Shown here: positions 28,377 through 37,106 of the stretch, piece after piece
How positions within the stretch are numbered: position 1 is the first letter of the stretch
Layout of the letters: every line of letters begins with the position of its first letter
NCBI GenBank assembly: GCA_041399085.1
Contig: JAWKTM010000058.1
Span: 1 to 48,332 of the forward strand
Direction: 5' to 3'
Length of the DNA: 48,332 nucleotides
Source of the DNA: JAWKTM01 sp041399085
GTDB taxonomy: Bacteria; Planctomycetota; Planctomycetia; Pirellulales; Pirellulaceae
The notes under the pieces: model-generated
What the model was told of the DNA's origin: nothing
Seen by the model: only the letters and a program-made list of their open reading frames with translations
Databases searched by the model: none
Position numbers and translations under genes: made by a program

Positions 28377-29438
28377 ATGACGAACGAAACGACCAACGCG
28401 GGTTCGGATGACCTTGCCCGATACGCGCGGCAATCGCAGTTCCCCGGAATCGGCGCCGAGGGCCAACGGCGATTGGCCGAGTCGCGGGTGTTGGTCTGCG
28501 GATGCGGGGCGCTCGGTTCCGTGTTGGCCAACACGTTGGCCCGCGCCGGCGTTGGGCATCTGCGGATCGTCGACCGCGATTTTCTGGAGTTCAACAATCT
28601 CCAGCGGCAGGTGATCTACGACGAGGATGATGTGCGATCCGGCCTGCCGAAGGCGGTGTTGGCCGAGCGGCGTTTGCGGGCGATCAATTCGCAGATCGCG
28701 ATCGACGGCATTGTGGCCGACGTGGACTCGGGCAACATCGCGGAATTGTGCGACGGTGTGGACGCGATTGTGGATGGTACGGACAACTTCGAAACGCGGT
28801 TTCTGCTGAACGACGCGTCGCTGAAGTTCGGCATTCCCTGGGTTTTCGGCGGGTGTATCGGCGCCGAAGGTCAGACGATGACCATCTTGCCGGGCGAGAC
28901 CGCTTGTCTGCATTGTCTGATGATCGATGGCCCGCCGCCGCCCGGCACGACCGCCACATGCGATACGGCCGGCATTCTGGGGCCGATCATCAACGTGGTC
29001 GCTTCGTTTCAAGCTTGCGAGGCGTTGAAGATTCTCAGCGGGAATCGCGAGGCGGTGAGTCGGATGCTGACGGTGTTCGAGATGTGGGACAATCGCGTGC
29101 GGCAAATCAAGCTGGATTCGTTGCGTAACGCGGTCGAGTGCCCGGTGTGCCAGCGACACGAGTTTGCTTGGCTGGAAGGACGACGCGGTAGCCATTCGGC
29201 CGTGCTGTGTGGGCGAAACGCCGTGCAGCTTAGCTTCCCCGAGCGGCAGTCGATTCGGTTGGAAGAGTTGGCCGCGCGCTTGGGAGACGTCGGTCACGTT
29301 ACGTGCAATCCGTTTCTGCTGCGACTCGCGCTCCCGGAGCACACGCTGACGGTTTTCGCCGATGGTCGAGCGATCGTTGGTGGCACCGAGGATATCGCGG
29401 AAGCTCGTGCGCTGTATGCGCGTTATGTGGGAAATTGA
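28377..29438 (+). CDS. ThiF/MoeB/HesA family adenylyltransferase (E1-like)
   Basis: 353 residues. E1-like enzymes adenylate the C-terminus of a small ubiquitin-like sulfur carrier such as ThiS or MoaD. Visible: nucleotide-binding loop VCGCGALGS near residues 40-48, DRDFLEFNNLQRQ near 67-78, the aspartate of DGTDNFETR near 133-141, zinc ligands CLHC (177-180) and CPVC (255-258), and the catalytic-type cysteine at about 195 in TATCDTAGILGP. About 90 residues follow the E1 core (LCGRNAVQLSFPERQSIRLE to the end), an extra C-terminal domain seen in some ThiF proteins. No sulfur-carrier gene lies nearby, so the partner is unknown. Clean frame. Confidence 0.88.
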   Translation: MTNETTNAGSDDLARYARQSQFPGIGAEGQRRLAESRVLVCGCGALGSVLANTLARAGVGHLRIVDRDFLEFNNLQRQVIYDEDDVRSGLPKAVLAERRLRAINSQIAIDGIVADVDSGNIAELCDGVDAIVDGTDNFETRFLLNDASLKFGIPWVFGGCIGAEGQTMTILPGETACLHCLMIDGPPPPGTTATCDTAGILGPIINVVASFQACEALKILSGNREAVSRMLTVFEMWDNRVRQIKLDSLRNAVECPVCQRHEFAWLEGRRGSHSAVLCGRNAVQLSFPERQSIRLEELAARLGDVGHVTCNPFLLRLALPEHTLTVFADGRAIVGGTEDIAEARALYARYVGN

Positions 29439-29495
29439 GGCGCGCGGGGTGATGGAGTTGGTTGGGGGTGGAGATTGTGGTGGAGGGAGTCGGGG

Positions 29496-29604
29496 GCAAA
29501 GGAATTTTGGGGCAAGGGAATTTTGGGCAAAGGAATGTGATGGTGGAGGAATGTGATGGTGGAGGAATGTGGGGGTAAAGAAATGTGGGGGTGGAGGAAT
29601 TTGG
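29496..29604 (+). repeat. G-rich degenerate tandem repeat of about 15-18 bp
   Basis: Seven or so units built on AAAGGAAT(T/G)T(T)GGGG, for example AAAGGAATTTTGGGG, AAGGGAATTTTGGG, AAAGGAATGTGATGGTGG, AGGAATGTGATGGTGG and AGGAATGTGGGGG. G runs of three to five are frequent on the plus strand. It lies between the E1-like gene and the exported protein gene; the flanking 29439-29706 has no gene. Confidence 0.65.
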
Positions 29605-29706
29605 CTGAAATCACTCAACGTTTTGCCGAGTTAGCGCGTAGTGTGCTTTGGTGTAGGTTCCGCACACTCATTACTGTTCGTTTCCCCACGCGAGGCTGCG
29701 AAGCTC

Positions 29707-30177
29707 ATGATCAATTACCGAAAGACCACTCGGCGGTTTGCTGTCTGCTTGACATTCCTGCTGGCCTGCCAATCCAATGCTCATGCCGAGAAAGCTCCCT
29801 TGTCGAAACAGGAGTTGGAGAAGACGGCGACGCACATTGTGGTGGGGCGAATTCGGGCGATCTACTCGCGCGCCGAGCGGCGCGGCAATTATGAGTACAC
29901 GCACCGGATTGCCGAAGTCAGCGTCGACAGAACGGAGAAAGGCGACGAAGCGGGGAAACTAATCCACGTCCGCTATTTGAGTATTCAATGGAAGGGCCTA
30001 GGTGTTATGCCGCCGGGGCCCAGCGGCCATTATCCACGGCCCGAAATCGGTGAACTCTATCGCATCTATCTGGCGCGGGACGCCTACGATGGATTCTCGA
30101 AAGATAACCTCGATGGAGGTTTCAACGTGATCTACGGTAACGGCTTCGAGCCGCTGGACGACCCTTCTGGCAATTAG
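29707..30177 (+). CDS. Small exported protein of unknown family
   Basis: The ATG at 29707 (INYRKTTRRFAVCLTFLLAC followed by QSNAHAEK) gives a clear signal peptide; AC before the cleavage region could also suit a lipoprotein. The mature part of about 130 residues looks like a small beta-rich domain (THIVVGRIRAIYSRAERRGN, AEVSVDRTEKGDEAGKLIHV RYLSIQWKG). The frame is open further upstream to 29641, but that part lacks signal character. It is convergent with the secretion cluster, ending 13 bp from gspM. Function unknown. Confidence 0.65.
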   Translation: MINYRKTTRRFAVCLTFLLACQSNAHAEKAPLSKQELEKTATHIVVGRIRAIYSRAERRGNYEYTHRIAEVSVDRTEKGDEAGKLIHVRYLSIQWKGLGVMPPGPSGHYPRPEIGELYRIYLARDAYDGFSKDNLDGGFNVIYGNGFEPLDDPSGN

Positions 30178-30190
30178 GGCGTTCCCGAAA

Positions 30191-31378
30191 TTAAGGCGAC
30201 CGTTCCGCTTCGGTCAGCGAACGACCGAGGGCGACCACCAGCATGTCATCATCGGTTTCGATATAGACCTGCTCGGCGGCAATCTCACGAATGATGCCCG
30301 TGACATCGCCGATCGAAATCTTTTCACCTTCACCCAAGCGCAGCGTTCGCCCTTCCGGTCGGATGTTGATCCAAGCTAGTTTCCGTCCGGATTTCTCAGT
30401 GATTGCCGTCAACACGCTAAACTGAGCCATGTTGAACTGCGGCTTGGGGGGCGGTTCGGGACGCGGTTCGGCTGGCGGCGGCGGCTCGACGACGGCGACC
30501 GTAAACGTTGTCTCATCGGTCTTATTCGGCCAGCCATTGTCCGCCACTTGGACCGTCGCGCGATATTCGCCCAACGCGCGAGCCGGGAATTCGACGCGAC
30601 CCGAGCGAGCGTCGATTCGCATGCCTTCCGGCACTTCGCCCACCAACGAATAACGCAAGGCTTGTCGTTGGTCTTCGTCCTTCGCCAACACTTCCATCGA
30701 CAACCGATCCCCAATGCGAACTTCCTTGCGTCCCACGGAAGTCAACTGCGGGGCCTTATTGGGAGGTCCGAACAGGTTACGATTCAAGATCGCCGTGAGA
30801 TACTCCTCGCGACTGTGGGCCAACCGGTTGGATTCGTTTTCTGGCAAGCGGCCGTCGGCGGGAGCGTTGGTCAATGACAGCACATCGATCTGGACCGTTA
30901 GATCCAACATGGTTGAATCCGAAACTGGATTGACGTGCAGCAAACGAACACGATGTAAGATGTCGCGCGAGTAAAAATCGTGGAGCAACTCAGTCAATTG
31001 TTTTAGATCGCCGCGACCACTCACCGTAAAAGTGTGCTCGTAGTACACATCGCCGCGAGGACGCCCCGGCATGGCCTTGACGCTGGCTTGTTCCAAGCCG
31101 ATCCGAGTCGACTTATCTAACAGCCACGCTTGATACATCGACCGCGCAAGTTGCCGATCCGACGGGAGCGAACTTTCGGCGAACCGCGCCATTTGCTTCG
31201 CGGCTCGGAGTCCCTTCGTTACGTCGGAATTTTTCTGCGCGACTTCCTTCTCTAGCGATTCGACGCGCTGTTTGCGCAGACGGAGCATTTCGCTGGCCGT
31301 TGCATAGCCAAAGAACAGGACGACAAGAACCATGAGACCGCCAACAACGGCCCCCAAGAACTTCTCACGTTGATTCAT
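30191..31378 (-). CDS. gspM: PilO/GspM-like assembly protein with Ig-like and PilP-like domains
   Basis: 395 residues, last gene of the cluster. One TM near residues 10-28 (VVGGLMVLVVLFFGYATA), a coiled coil (RLRKQRVESLEKEVAQKNSD), then a PilO/GspM-type alpha-beta domain (YEHTFTVSGRGDLKQLTELL HDFYSRDILHRVRLLHV). Residues about 215-290 look like a cadherin or He_PIG type Ig-like domain (RIGDRLSMEVLAKDEDQRQA, GMRIDARSGRVEFPARALGE). After a Pro-rich linker the C-terminus (WINIRPEGRTLRLGEGEKIS to the end) resembles the small beta domain of PilP/GspC. The start overlaps the gspL stop by 4 bp. The symbol is by position and fold, with moderate certainty. Confidence 0.65.
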   Translation of the reverse strand: MNQREKFLGAVVGGLMVLVVLFFGYATASEMLRLRKQRVESLEKEVAQKNSDVTKGLRAAKQMARFAESSLPSDRQLARSMYQAWLLDKSTRIGLEQASVKAMPGRPRGDVYYEHTFTVSGRGDLKQLTELLHDFYSRDILHRVRLLHVNPVSDSTMLDLTVQIDVLSLTNAPADGRLPENESNRLAHSREEYLTAILNRNLFGPPNKAPQLTSVGRKEVRIGDRLSMEVLAKDEDQRQALRYSLVGEVPEGMRIDARSGRVEFPARALGEYRATVQVADNGWPNKTDETTFTVAVVEPPPPAEPRPEPPPKPQFNMAQFSVLTAITEKSGRKLAWINIRPEGRTLRLGEGEKISIGDVTGIIREIAAEQVYIETDDDMLVVALGRSLTEAERSP

Positions 31379-32946
31379 ATTTGGCCTCCTTCGCCGGGGG
31401 CCGGATTTGTGGCCGAATTGGATTGAGTGGTTTCGCTGTTCGGGGGCGTTGGGGCCTCGTCAGCCGGTCCAACTGTGATATCAAAGCGGTCGGTATGATC
31501 TTCCGGCGGAATCACAATCGATTCTTTGAAACTCCACCCGAATCCCTTGCGGGAATCATCCTTTTGGCTGCCCGTGCCCAGGACGCCGTGACGCTCGTCA
31601 CGCAAGCCTCGCTCAAGCGAGTTCAACGTGGAAGACTCCGAAGCGAATCCCGATAGTTCGATCATGCCGCCACCACCTTGCTGTTGTTCGACAGCCTTCA
31701 TCTCTCGCACGATCGCTTGTTCGGGAGGCGGAAAATTCAGCGATAGGTATCGTAGCTCGTCCAGCCACGTCACGTCCTTGGCCAAGAAGGCTTCGACGGT
31801 CGCGACATCCGCGCGGCTCTTCTGGGCCAGCTTTACGGTCGCGTCCAACTCGTTGGACTGACGACGCAATTCGTCGGCCTGGGAATCAAGACGCCACATC
31901 TCGAACCATGTGCCGCCGACGATGGCCAGCAACAGGGTAGCGGCCGTGGCGGCGATCAACACATTACGGCGCGTTTGCTTCGGCGCCTCGGGGCGTTTCG
32001 TGGGATTCAAGAAGTCGATGGCATGACGACGCTGTTCTGCTTCGTCCAACAGCACGCCCAACAACGGCAGAAATCGTCCGTGATGCGGCGGCAATCGTTT
32101 GGCCAGATCGCCTTCCAGGTTCAGACCCTCGAATGGATCAAAAATCTCCACGGGCAGCGACAACATCTCTTCTAATTGTTGTCGTAATGCGGACTGCTCG
32201 GCCGTGTCGCCGCACAACACGATTCGCTCGACGCGACGCCCGGCCAGTTGATTTTGAGCCGCCACAATCGTGCGACGAATCTCGCCTACCAATCCCGCCG
32301 TCTGAGCTTCACCTTCGGCCAGTCGCACGGTTCGCATGAAGCCAACTTGTTCATCCACTAACACGGTTAGATCGGCTTCGACCGCCATTGGATCGACCAA
32401 CATGCGGCAATGATCCGAGCGATCTTGGTCGTGGCGTCGAAACAGCGAAGCGGCCGCGAACGGACGCAGCACCAAATGTTGCGGGGTCAATCCGCCTGCT
32501 TCACACGTTTCGCGAATCTGCTCGACCGACGTCGGAGCAATCGCCGCCGCCAAGACGTGGAACTCGCTTCCTTCCGACTGTTCACCCGAATCGATATGCG
32601 CGAAATCAAGGGGCCAACCTTCGCCGATATTGGTGAATTGCCGCATCGCTTGGAAACGGACCAAGTCGGGCAATTCCTCCAACGGACAAGGCGGCAAAGC
32701 CAATTGTCGTAGCTCGATACTGGTTCGCCCGATTGCCACCAACGCATCGCCGCGTCCGATCCCACGGGCAGCCAACGCCGCGCCAACTCGTTCGGCCACG
32801 TCCAAATTGGAGAACGTTTTGCCCGGATCGGCCGGCGTCAACTCGACGGAAAACGCGTGCTCGAACGCCGTGCTCTTGCCGCGTTGCCGAGCGACCACGA
32901 CGCGCGCCTCGCGAGCATCCCATTCCAGTGCAATAAGTCGAGCCAT
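31375..32946 (-). CDS. gspL: PilM-PilN-like fusion (GspL role)
   Basis: 523 residues. The N-terminal 310 residues look like the actin-like fold of PilM/GspL (ARLIALEWDAREARVVVARQ, LPDLVRFQAMRQF, RRTIVAAQNQLAGRRVERIV LCGDT). A TM near 328-348 (VLIAATAATLLLAIVGGTWF) is followed by a coiled coil and a PilN/GspL-type ferredoxin-like domain. In type IV pili these are separate proteins; in T2SS, GspL combines them, as here. GspL anchors the ATPase GspE to the membrane. It begins 2 bp after the gspK stop and overlaps gspM by 4 bp. The C-terminal tail is rich in Pro, Thr and Asn. Confidence 0.75.
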   Translation of the reverse strand: MARLIALEWDAREARVVVARQRGKSTAFEHAFSVELTPADPGKTFSNLDVAERVGAALAARGIGRGDALVAIGRTSIELRQLALPPCPLEELPDLVRFQAMRQFTNIGEGWPLDFAHIDSGEQSEGSEFHVLAAAIAPTSVEQIRETCEAGGLTPQHLVLRPFAAASLFRRHDQDRSDHCRMLVDPMAVEADLTVLVDEQVGFMRTVRLAEGEAQTAGLVGEIRRTIVAAQNQLAGRRVERIVLCGDTAEQSALRQQLEEMLSLPVEIFDPFEGLNLEGDLAKRLPPHHGRFLPLLGVLLDEAEQRRHAIDFLNPTKRPEAPKQTRRNVLIAATAATLLLAIVGGTWFEMWRLDSQADELRRQSNELDATVKLAQKSRADVATVEAFLAKDVTWLDELRYLSLNFPPPEQAIVREMKAVEQQQGGGGMIELSGFASESSTLNSLERGLRDERHGVLGTGSQKDDSRKGFGWSFKESIVIPPEDHTDRFDITVGPADEAPTPPNSETTQSNSATNPAPGEGGQI

Positions 32947-32948
32947 TA

Positions 32949-34529
32949 TTAGTTACCAATCCCAGTCAGCAACGGGTCACTGTAAGCCATCCCCAACGTC
33001 CCTAAATCGTATCCACGTCCCAAATGGCTAACATCTCTCCAAAATACTAGCCGCGGTACGGACTTGGTAGCATCAAAAATCGCTTCGCCGCGAGCCGAAG
33101 CGCCCCCACCCTCGAAATAGCCGATCACTTGCGCCCGATAAACGCTGCCACCAGCACAAACGAACGGGGAAAGAATCCGCATCTGCTCCAGCGTTACGAC
33201 AGCTTCGAGCAACAGCCAAGCCTCCGATTTGCGGTTAGGATTTTCCTCCGTCGGCACGGGCACGCGCAATTCGATAATCTGATCCACAATTTCCTCGGTC
33301 ATGCCAGGAATCCCCAGCATGATGGTACGCGGAGCTTGATTGATATTAATGCGTCCCGGAATCGTCGTTGCCCCATTGACCGAGACCTTATCCAACAGTG
33401 TGGGCAGATATGCGGCCATCGCGCCGAATTCGCCACTGAAAGGCGAGTCTAGAACAATCGGGTTGCCGCCCCCGCCGGGCTGCATTTCCACTTGAATATC
33501 GATTAAATCCCAAACTTGGTTGATCTCGTACTCGGCGGGCATCGCCAAGTCGGGACGAGCTCCTTGAGCATTGCCGGCTGGTCCCGATCCGGAGTACGGG
33601 CCGCTTTGCCGATAGGCCACGATGAACGAGGCCCATGACTCGTCGAACACTTCTCTCAGATCGGTGTACAACTCGTTCAAGTCCGCGTTGTTCAGGTGAA
33701 TGCGCGGCTGGCCGTCGGCCATCACATTCTTCTCTTTGCTATGCAGCGTTAGAAAGCTGGACCAACCTCGCGGCGGTAGCGTGGTGATATCCACGGCCGA
33801 TTGCATTTCCGTCGCCGACGCCATCTCGTGAGGCTCGACATTCCCGTTGTGATTGATGTCCAATCCGAACAACAACAGCGGTGTAACGCCGCGAACCAAC
33901 AATAGCTCCTCGACCGTGTCCATCGGTCCATTTTTGGGCCGATACGGTGGTGAAAGCGCCGAGTAGTATTCCACCTCACAACCGTATTCGCGCGGTTCGT
34001 CGTCTTCGTCAATCCAATCCAGGATCGCGTCGGCTACGTCTTCCGTCATGCCGGGTAAGGACATTAACAGCGTGCGACCAGCGCCTTCCAAATTCTCTTC
34101 GGCGAACAACAGCGTATTCAGGTTCAACCGCGTCGACTCATCTTCGAGGCCGTACCTTACGCCGGCCAAGTTGCCCTCGTCATCTTGATTGGCGGCAATC
34201 AAGGTGAAGTTTCCCATCGCCGCCGGATCGGGATCCGGAATTACATTCACGGCTTGAAAGTAGGTGGGATTGTCATACCATCCACCCATCTCTTCTTGGG
34301 TCAGTGGATCCATTGCCAGAAACATGGAAGTTGCGTCCAACCCTGAATCCACGAGCGCCCGAGCTTGCACTTGGCGGCCGCCCAGCAAAGCGGCTTCATC
34401 GTGAGAGATCATCAGTTCGGTAAATGTGTAGGCGCCTAGCGCGAGAATCGCCACGACGACCAAGACAATGATGAGCACCACGCCGCGATGAGGCCGTGGC
34501 GTCGATGGGTTTCGAGCCGCGCATCTCAT
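32949..34529 (-). CDS. gspK: Type II secretion minor pseudopilin GspK
   Basis: 526 residues. Prepilin-like N-terminus PHRGVVLIIVLVVVAILALG: a glycine cleavage site, and no glutamate at +5, as is usual for GspK. The large globular domain includes LNLNTLLFAEENLEGAGRTL LMSLPGMTEDVADAILDWID (the helix-hairpin-helix-like repeats of GspK) and a second, similar unit ININQAPRTIMLGIPGMTEE. GspK caps the pseudopilus tip with GspI and GspJ. It is longer than typical GspK (about 320 residues), with extra sequence between the two HhH-like units. The start overlaps the gspJ stop by 4 bp. Confidence 0.85.
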   Translation of the reverse strand: MRCAARNPSTPRPHRGVVLIIVLVVVAILALGAYTFTELMISHDEAALLGGRQVQARALVDSGLDATSMFLAMDPLTQEEMGGWYDNPTYFQAVNVIPDPDPAAMGNFTLIAANQDDEGNLAGVRYGLEDESTRLNLNTLLFAEENLEGAGRTLLMSLPGMTEDVADAILDWIDEDDEPREYGCEVEYYSALSPPYRPKNGPMDTVEELLLVRGVTPLLLFGLDINHNGNVEPHEMASATEMQSAVDITTLPPRGWSSFLTLHSKEKNVMADGQPRIHLNNADLNELYTDLREVFDESWASFIVAYRQSGPYSGSGPAGNAQGARPDLAMPAEYEINQVWDLIDIQVEMQPGGGGNPIVLDSPFSGEFGAMAAYLPTLLDKVSVNGATTIPGRININQAPRTIMLGIPGMTEEIVDQIIELRVPVPTEENPNRKSEAWLLLEAVVTLEQMRILSPFVCAGGSVYRAQVIGYFEGGGASARGEAIFDATKSVPRLVFWRDVSHLGRGYDLGTLGMAYSDPLLTGIGN

Positions 34530-35527
34530 AGTCCCAACGCCTCCAACTCATTGGAGACTTGTTCGGCCGGTTTGGCAGTCGGCAAATGGACGACCAATTG
34601 GTAGTAGAGAATCTCCGATGCGACGTTCGCGTCGCCGGTTGTTAGCACTCCGGCCATTTGGGTCGTGCCACGGGGATCGTCGCGTCCGATAGGTTGCATG
34701 GCCAGCGTGATTTGGACCGCCACGGGCAAGCTGCCCATGATGTCGCTATCCCATTCTGGCCACCACTGGGCGCCGTCGAAATACTGGAATTCGATTCCCA
34801 CGACTTCCGGCGCGAGTAGGTCCGCTCCCAAATTCAATTGGTCCAAAGCCCCCGACTCCGCGGCCCATTGCGTGACCGCTCGGTCGACTTCACGTCGATA
34901 CAAACCCGTGGCCGCGGTTGTGAACATGTTCATGCCAGCCAGCGAACCATTCATGCCGCCCGCCACGAAGTAAGCGATTGTCTTTACATCGCTGGGTATA
35001 TTCACGGGATTGGCGTCCGACGCGGCTAACATCGGTTGGTATTGGTCGACGCGCGGCAAGCGACTCACGTCAACCTGCAATTCATACATGCTGCCGTAGA
35101 GACCAGGTACGGGAGGCGGTTCCACCGTCCCGCTGATCGTGCCATCGGTCTCGGATTCTTCGGTTGTCTCTTCACTCGTATCGGGCGTCGATTGACCTGT
35201 CGCCGATCCAGCGAGCTGGTTCACCATGTTGGGGTCGATCCCCATCGCGCCGGCCATCGCGCCTTCTAATCCGCCTTCGGGCAACCCTTCCGTGCCCGAA
35301 TCATCGAACGGTTCATACACAATCGCCGCATGTAGATCGTCGGCGATGTGACGCAGAATGACCCGAGCCAACTCGGCTTCCTCGACATGCGTCCGCGTGG
35401 CATCTAGCGTGCGCATGTGGACATCGATTGCCATGCCCACTCCGATTAGCAGGATCGAAGATAGAGCCAACGACAGAATCAATTCGAGCAGCGTCAAGCC
35501 CGCACGGCTCCTAGCGACCGCGTCCAT
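34526..35527 (-). CDS. gspJ: Type II secretion minor pseudopilin GspJ
   Basis: Start chosen at ATG 35527-35525, giving 333 residues and a proper prepilin leader: DAVARSRAGLTLLELILSLA, with cleavage after Ala-Gly and glutamate at +5. The frame is open much further upstream (to 35947), but only because it lies opposite the repetitive Gly codons of gspI in another frame; that extension would remove the leader from the N-terminus. The globular part has EAELARVILRHIADDLHAAI and EFQYFDGAQWWPEWDSD, common to GspJ. A Thr/Glu/Ser-rich insert near residue 120 is unusual. The start overlaps the end of gspI by 17 bp. Confidence 0.82.
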   Translation of the reverse strand: MDAVARSRAGLTLLELILSLALSSILLIGVGMAIDVHMRTLDATRTHVEEAELARVILRHIADDLHAAIVYEPFDDSGTEGLPEGGLEGAMAGAMGIDPNMVNQLAGSATGQSTPDTSEETTEESETDGTISGTVEPPPVPGLYGSMYELQVDVSRLPRVDQYQPMLAASDANPVNIPSDVKTIAYFVAGGMNGSLAGMNMFTTAATGLYRREVDRAVTQWAAESGALDQLNLGADLLAPEVVGIEFQYFDGAQWWPEWDSDIMGSLPVAVQITLAMQPIGRDDPRGTTQMAGVLTTGDANVASEILYYQLVVHLPTAKPAEQVSNELEALGL

Positions 35528-36437
35528 TGTCACCTCCGAAGTTGCCGCCGCCGAAGCCACCGCCGCCTCCACCAGGGCCACCGCCGCCAAAACCTCCGGC
35601 AGGCCCGCCGCCGCCGAATCCGCCGCCTCCAAAACCACCACCACCGAAGCCGCCACCACGCCCCGGACCACCGCCCTGGCCGCCGCCAGCGCCAGGAAAA
35701 CCGCCGCCGCCTCGACCGGGGCCACCGCCCGGGAAGCCACCGCCGAAACCGCCGCCAAGCCGACTGCCGGGACCACCGCCGCGACCTTGACCACCGCCGC
35801 CCGGTCCGCCGAATCCGCCACCGCGACCACCTTGAAATCCGCCACCGCCCGGAAAGCCACCGCCGGGGAATCCTCCTCCACCGCCGGAAAATCCGCCGCC
35901 CGAACCGCCTGCCGTGCCTCCATTGTTGCCACCGGCCGCCGAGCCACCGCTTGCTGAACTGCCGCTCGCCGACCCGCTGCCAGCCGCTGCTTCCGATTCG
36001 GCCAGAGCCGCTTCTTCCATCGCGGCCAAATCCTCGCTGCTTCCTTGGGCGACCAAGGCCGCGTCTTTCATCCAGCGGACCAACGAGAACGAGATAGGTT
36101 GAGTGGTCGCCAAGTCGGGATTCTTGATAACCATCACATAAACGCCCAACAGTCCCTCACGGTCGGTCTGAGCGATTTCGACCGTGTAGTACCATTCCGG
36201 CACCGGGTTTTGGATATCGATGGGTGTGAGACCGATCGGCTGTTGGGGAATGATCCCCGAAGCGACTTCGGCCATCTTGCTCTCACAATAGAGCTGAGCG
36301 GTCGTCAGCTCGCGAGCTTCCATTGCCGAACGCGTGCCCAGACGGATCAGTTCCCCGATCACCGCCAGCGATCCGCCAAAGATGGCGATCGCCAAGATTA
36401 CCTCTAACAGTGAGAGTCCGCGGCGAAGGCGCGTCAT
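35511..36437 (-). CDS. gspI: Minor pseudopilin GspI with a ~157-residue glycine-rich tail
   Basis: 308 residues. Prepilin leader RLRRGLSLLEVILAIAIFGG with glutamate at +5. The pseudopilin domain runs to about residue 145 (TAQLYCESKMAEVASGIIPQ, PEWYYTVEIAQTDREGLLGV), a normal GspI length. An Ala/Ser/Gly linker then leads into a tail from about residue 152 to 308 made almost only of Gly with Phe, Pro, Arg and Asn (repeats such as GGGFPGG, GGRGGGFGG, GGGGFGGGGF). The tail DNA is 35511-35984. Canonical GspI has no such tail. The frame is clean and ends in GRGR. The start overlaps the gspH stop by 4 bp. GspI nucleates the pseudopilus tip together with J and K. Confidence 0.85.
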   Translation of the reverse strand: MTRLRRGLSLLEVILAIAIFGGSLAVIGELIRLGTRSAMEARELTTAQLYCESKMAEVASGIIPQQPIGLTPIDIQNPVPEWYYTVEIAQTDREGLLGVYVMVIKNPDLATTQPISFSLVRWMKDAALVAQGSSEDLAAMEEAALAESEAAAGSGSASGSSASGGSAAGGNNGGTAGGSGGGFSGGGGGFPGGGFPGGGGFQGGRGGGFGGPGGGGQGRGGGPGSRLGGGFGGGFPGGGPGRGGGGFPGAGGGQGGGPGRGGGFGGGGFGGGGFGGGGPAGGFGGGGPGGGGGGFGGGNFGGDNGRGR

Positions 36438-37069
36438 GGCAACACTCCCATTCCCGTCGCGTCGGGCGAGGTCACGTCGCTGGCCGTGGCAATGCCAGTA
36501 AGCCCTCGCAGCGACACCGTTACCATGTCATCGCGATGGTTTTGCAGAACGATCCGAGCCGTGCTGGACGAGCCGTCTGGATAAAACAAAATTGGACGCG
36601 ACCAACCGGCAACGAAACCGCCCGCGGCGGCAATGTCTTGTTCGACGGACATATCACGCATGGCGGACAACGAATCGCCCCCCACGAATACGACCGACTC
36701 GGGCAACTCTTCCAAAAACTCGGGCGCCTGAAACGGATCCACAAAGGCCCCGCCCGACACTCCGCCGATCGCCGAACTGGTCGGCGAAGCCTCCAAGACG
36801 TCCTCGTCCGAATACCACGGCTGCATGTAAAACTTGTTGCCGCCCAGCTCGTAGCGGAACACATAGATTCGGCCGCTCCGCATCGCGCGGTTCTTGGCTT
36901 TCGCCATGTTCGCTCGCACATGCTCGCCGCCGCTGCTTAAACGTTTCGCATCCAGAACGCCACGAAACATCGGCGCGGCCATCGCGCTCACCGCCACAAT
37001 CACCGCCAACACCAACAGCATTTCCATCAGCGTGAAAGCGTGTCGGCGATGATGGCGGCTGGATTTCAT
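36434..37069 (-). CDS. gspH: Minor pseudopilin GspH
   Basis: 211 residues. Leader HHRRHAFTLMEMLLVLAVIV: the residue before the mature Phe is Ala rather than the usual Gly, which prepilin peptidases tolerate less often; glutamate at +5 is present. The globular part (AKAKNRAMRSGRIYVFRYEL, PILFYPDGSSSTARIVLQN) has the beta-rich GspH form. Located between gspG and gspI with 37 bp to gspG. Clean frame. Confidence 0.82.
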   Translation of the reverse strand: MKSSRHHRRHAFTLMEMLLVLAVIVAVSAMAAPMFRGVLDAKRLSSGGEHVRANMAKAKNRAMRSGRIYVFRYELGGNKFYMQPWYSDEDVLEASPTSSAIGGVSGGAFVDPFQAPEFLEELPESVVFVGGDSLSAMRDMSVEQDIAAAGGFVAGWSRPILFYPDGSSSTARIVLQNHRDDMVTVSLRGLTGIATASDVTSPDATGMGVLP

Positions 37070-37106
37070 TTCGGCATGAGACCTTTCGGGCGAAACGTGT
37101 AGCTAA

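Noticed and set aside
35527..35790. Pro-rich open frame on the plus strand
   Set aside because: It is the reverse complement of the Gly codons of the gspI tail (GGN to CCN) and has no other support.
35528..35947. N-terminal extension of gspJ opposite the gspI Gly tail
   Set aside because: The translation is a simple Ala/Val/Arg/Ser composition caused by reading Gly codons in another frame, and it would bury the prepilin leader that must be N-terminal.
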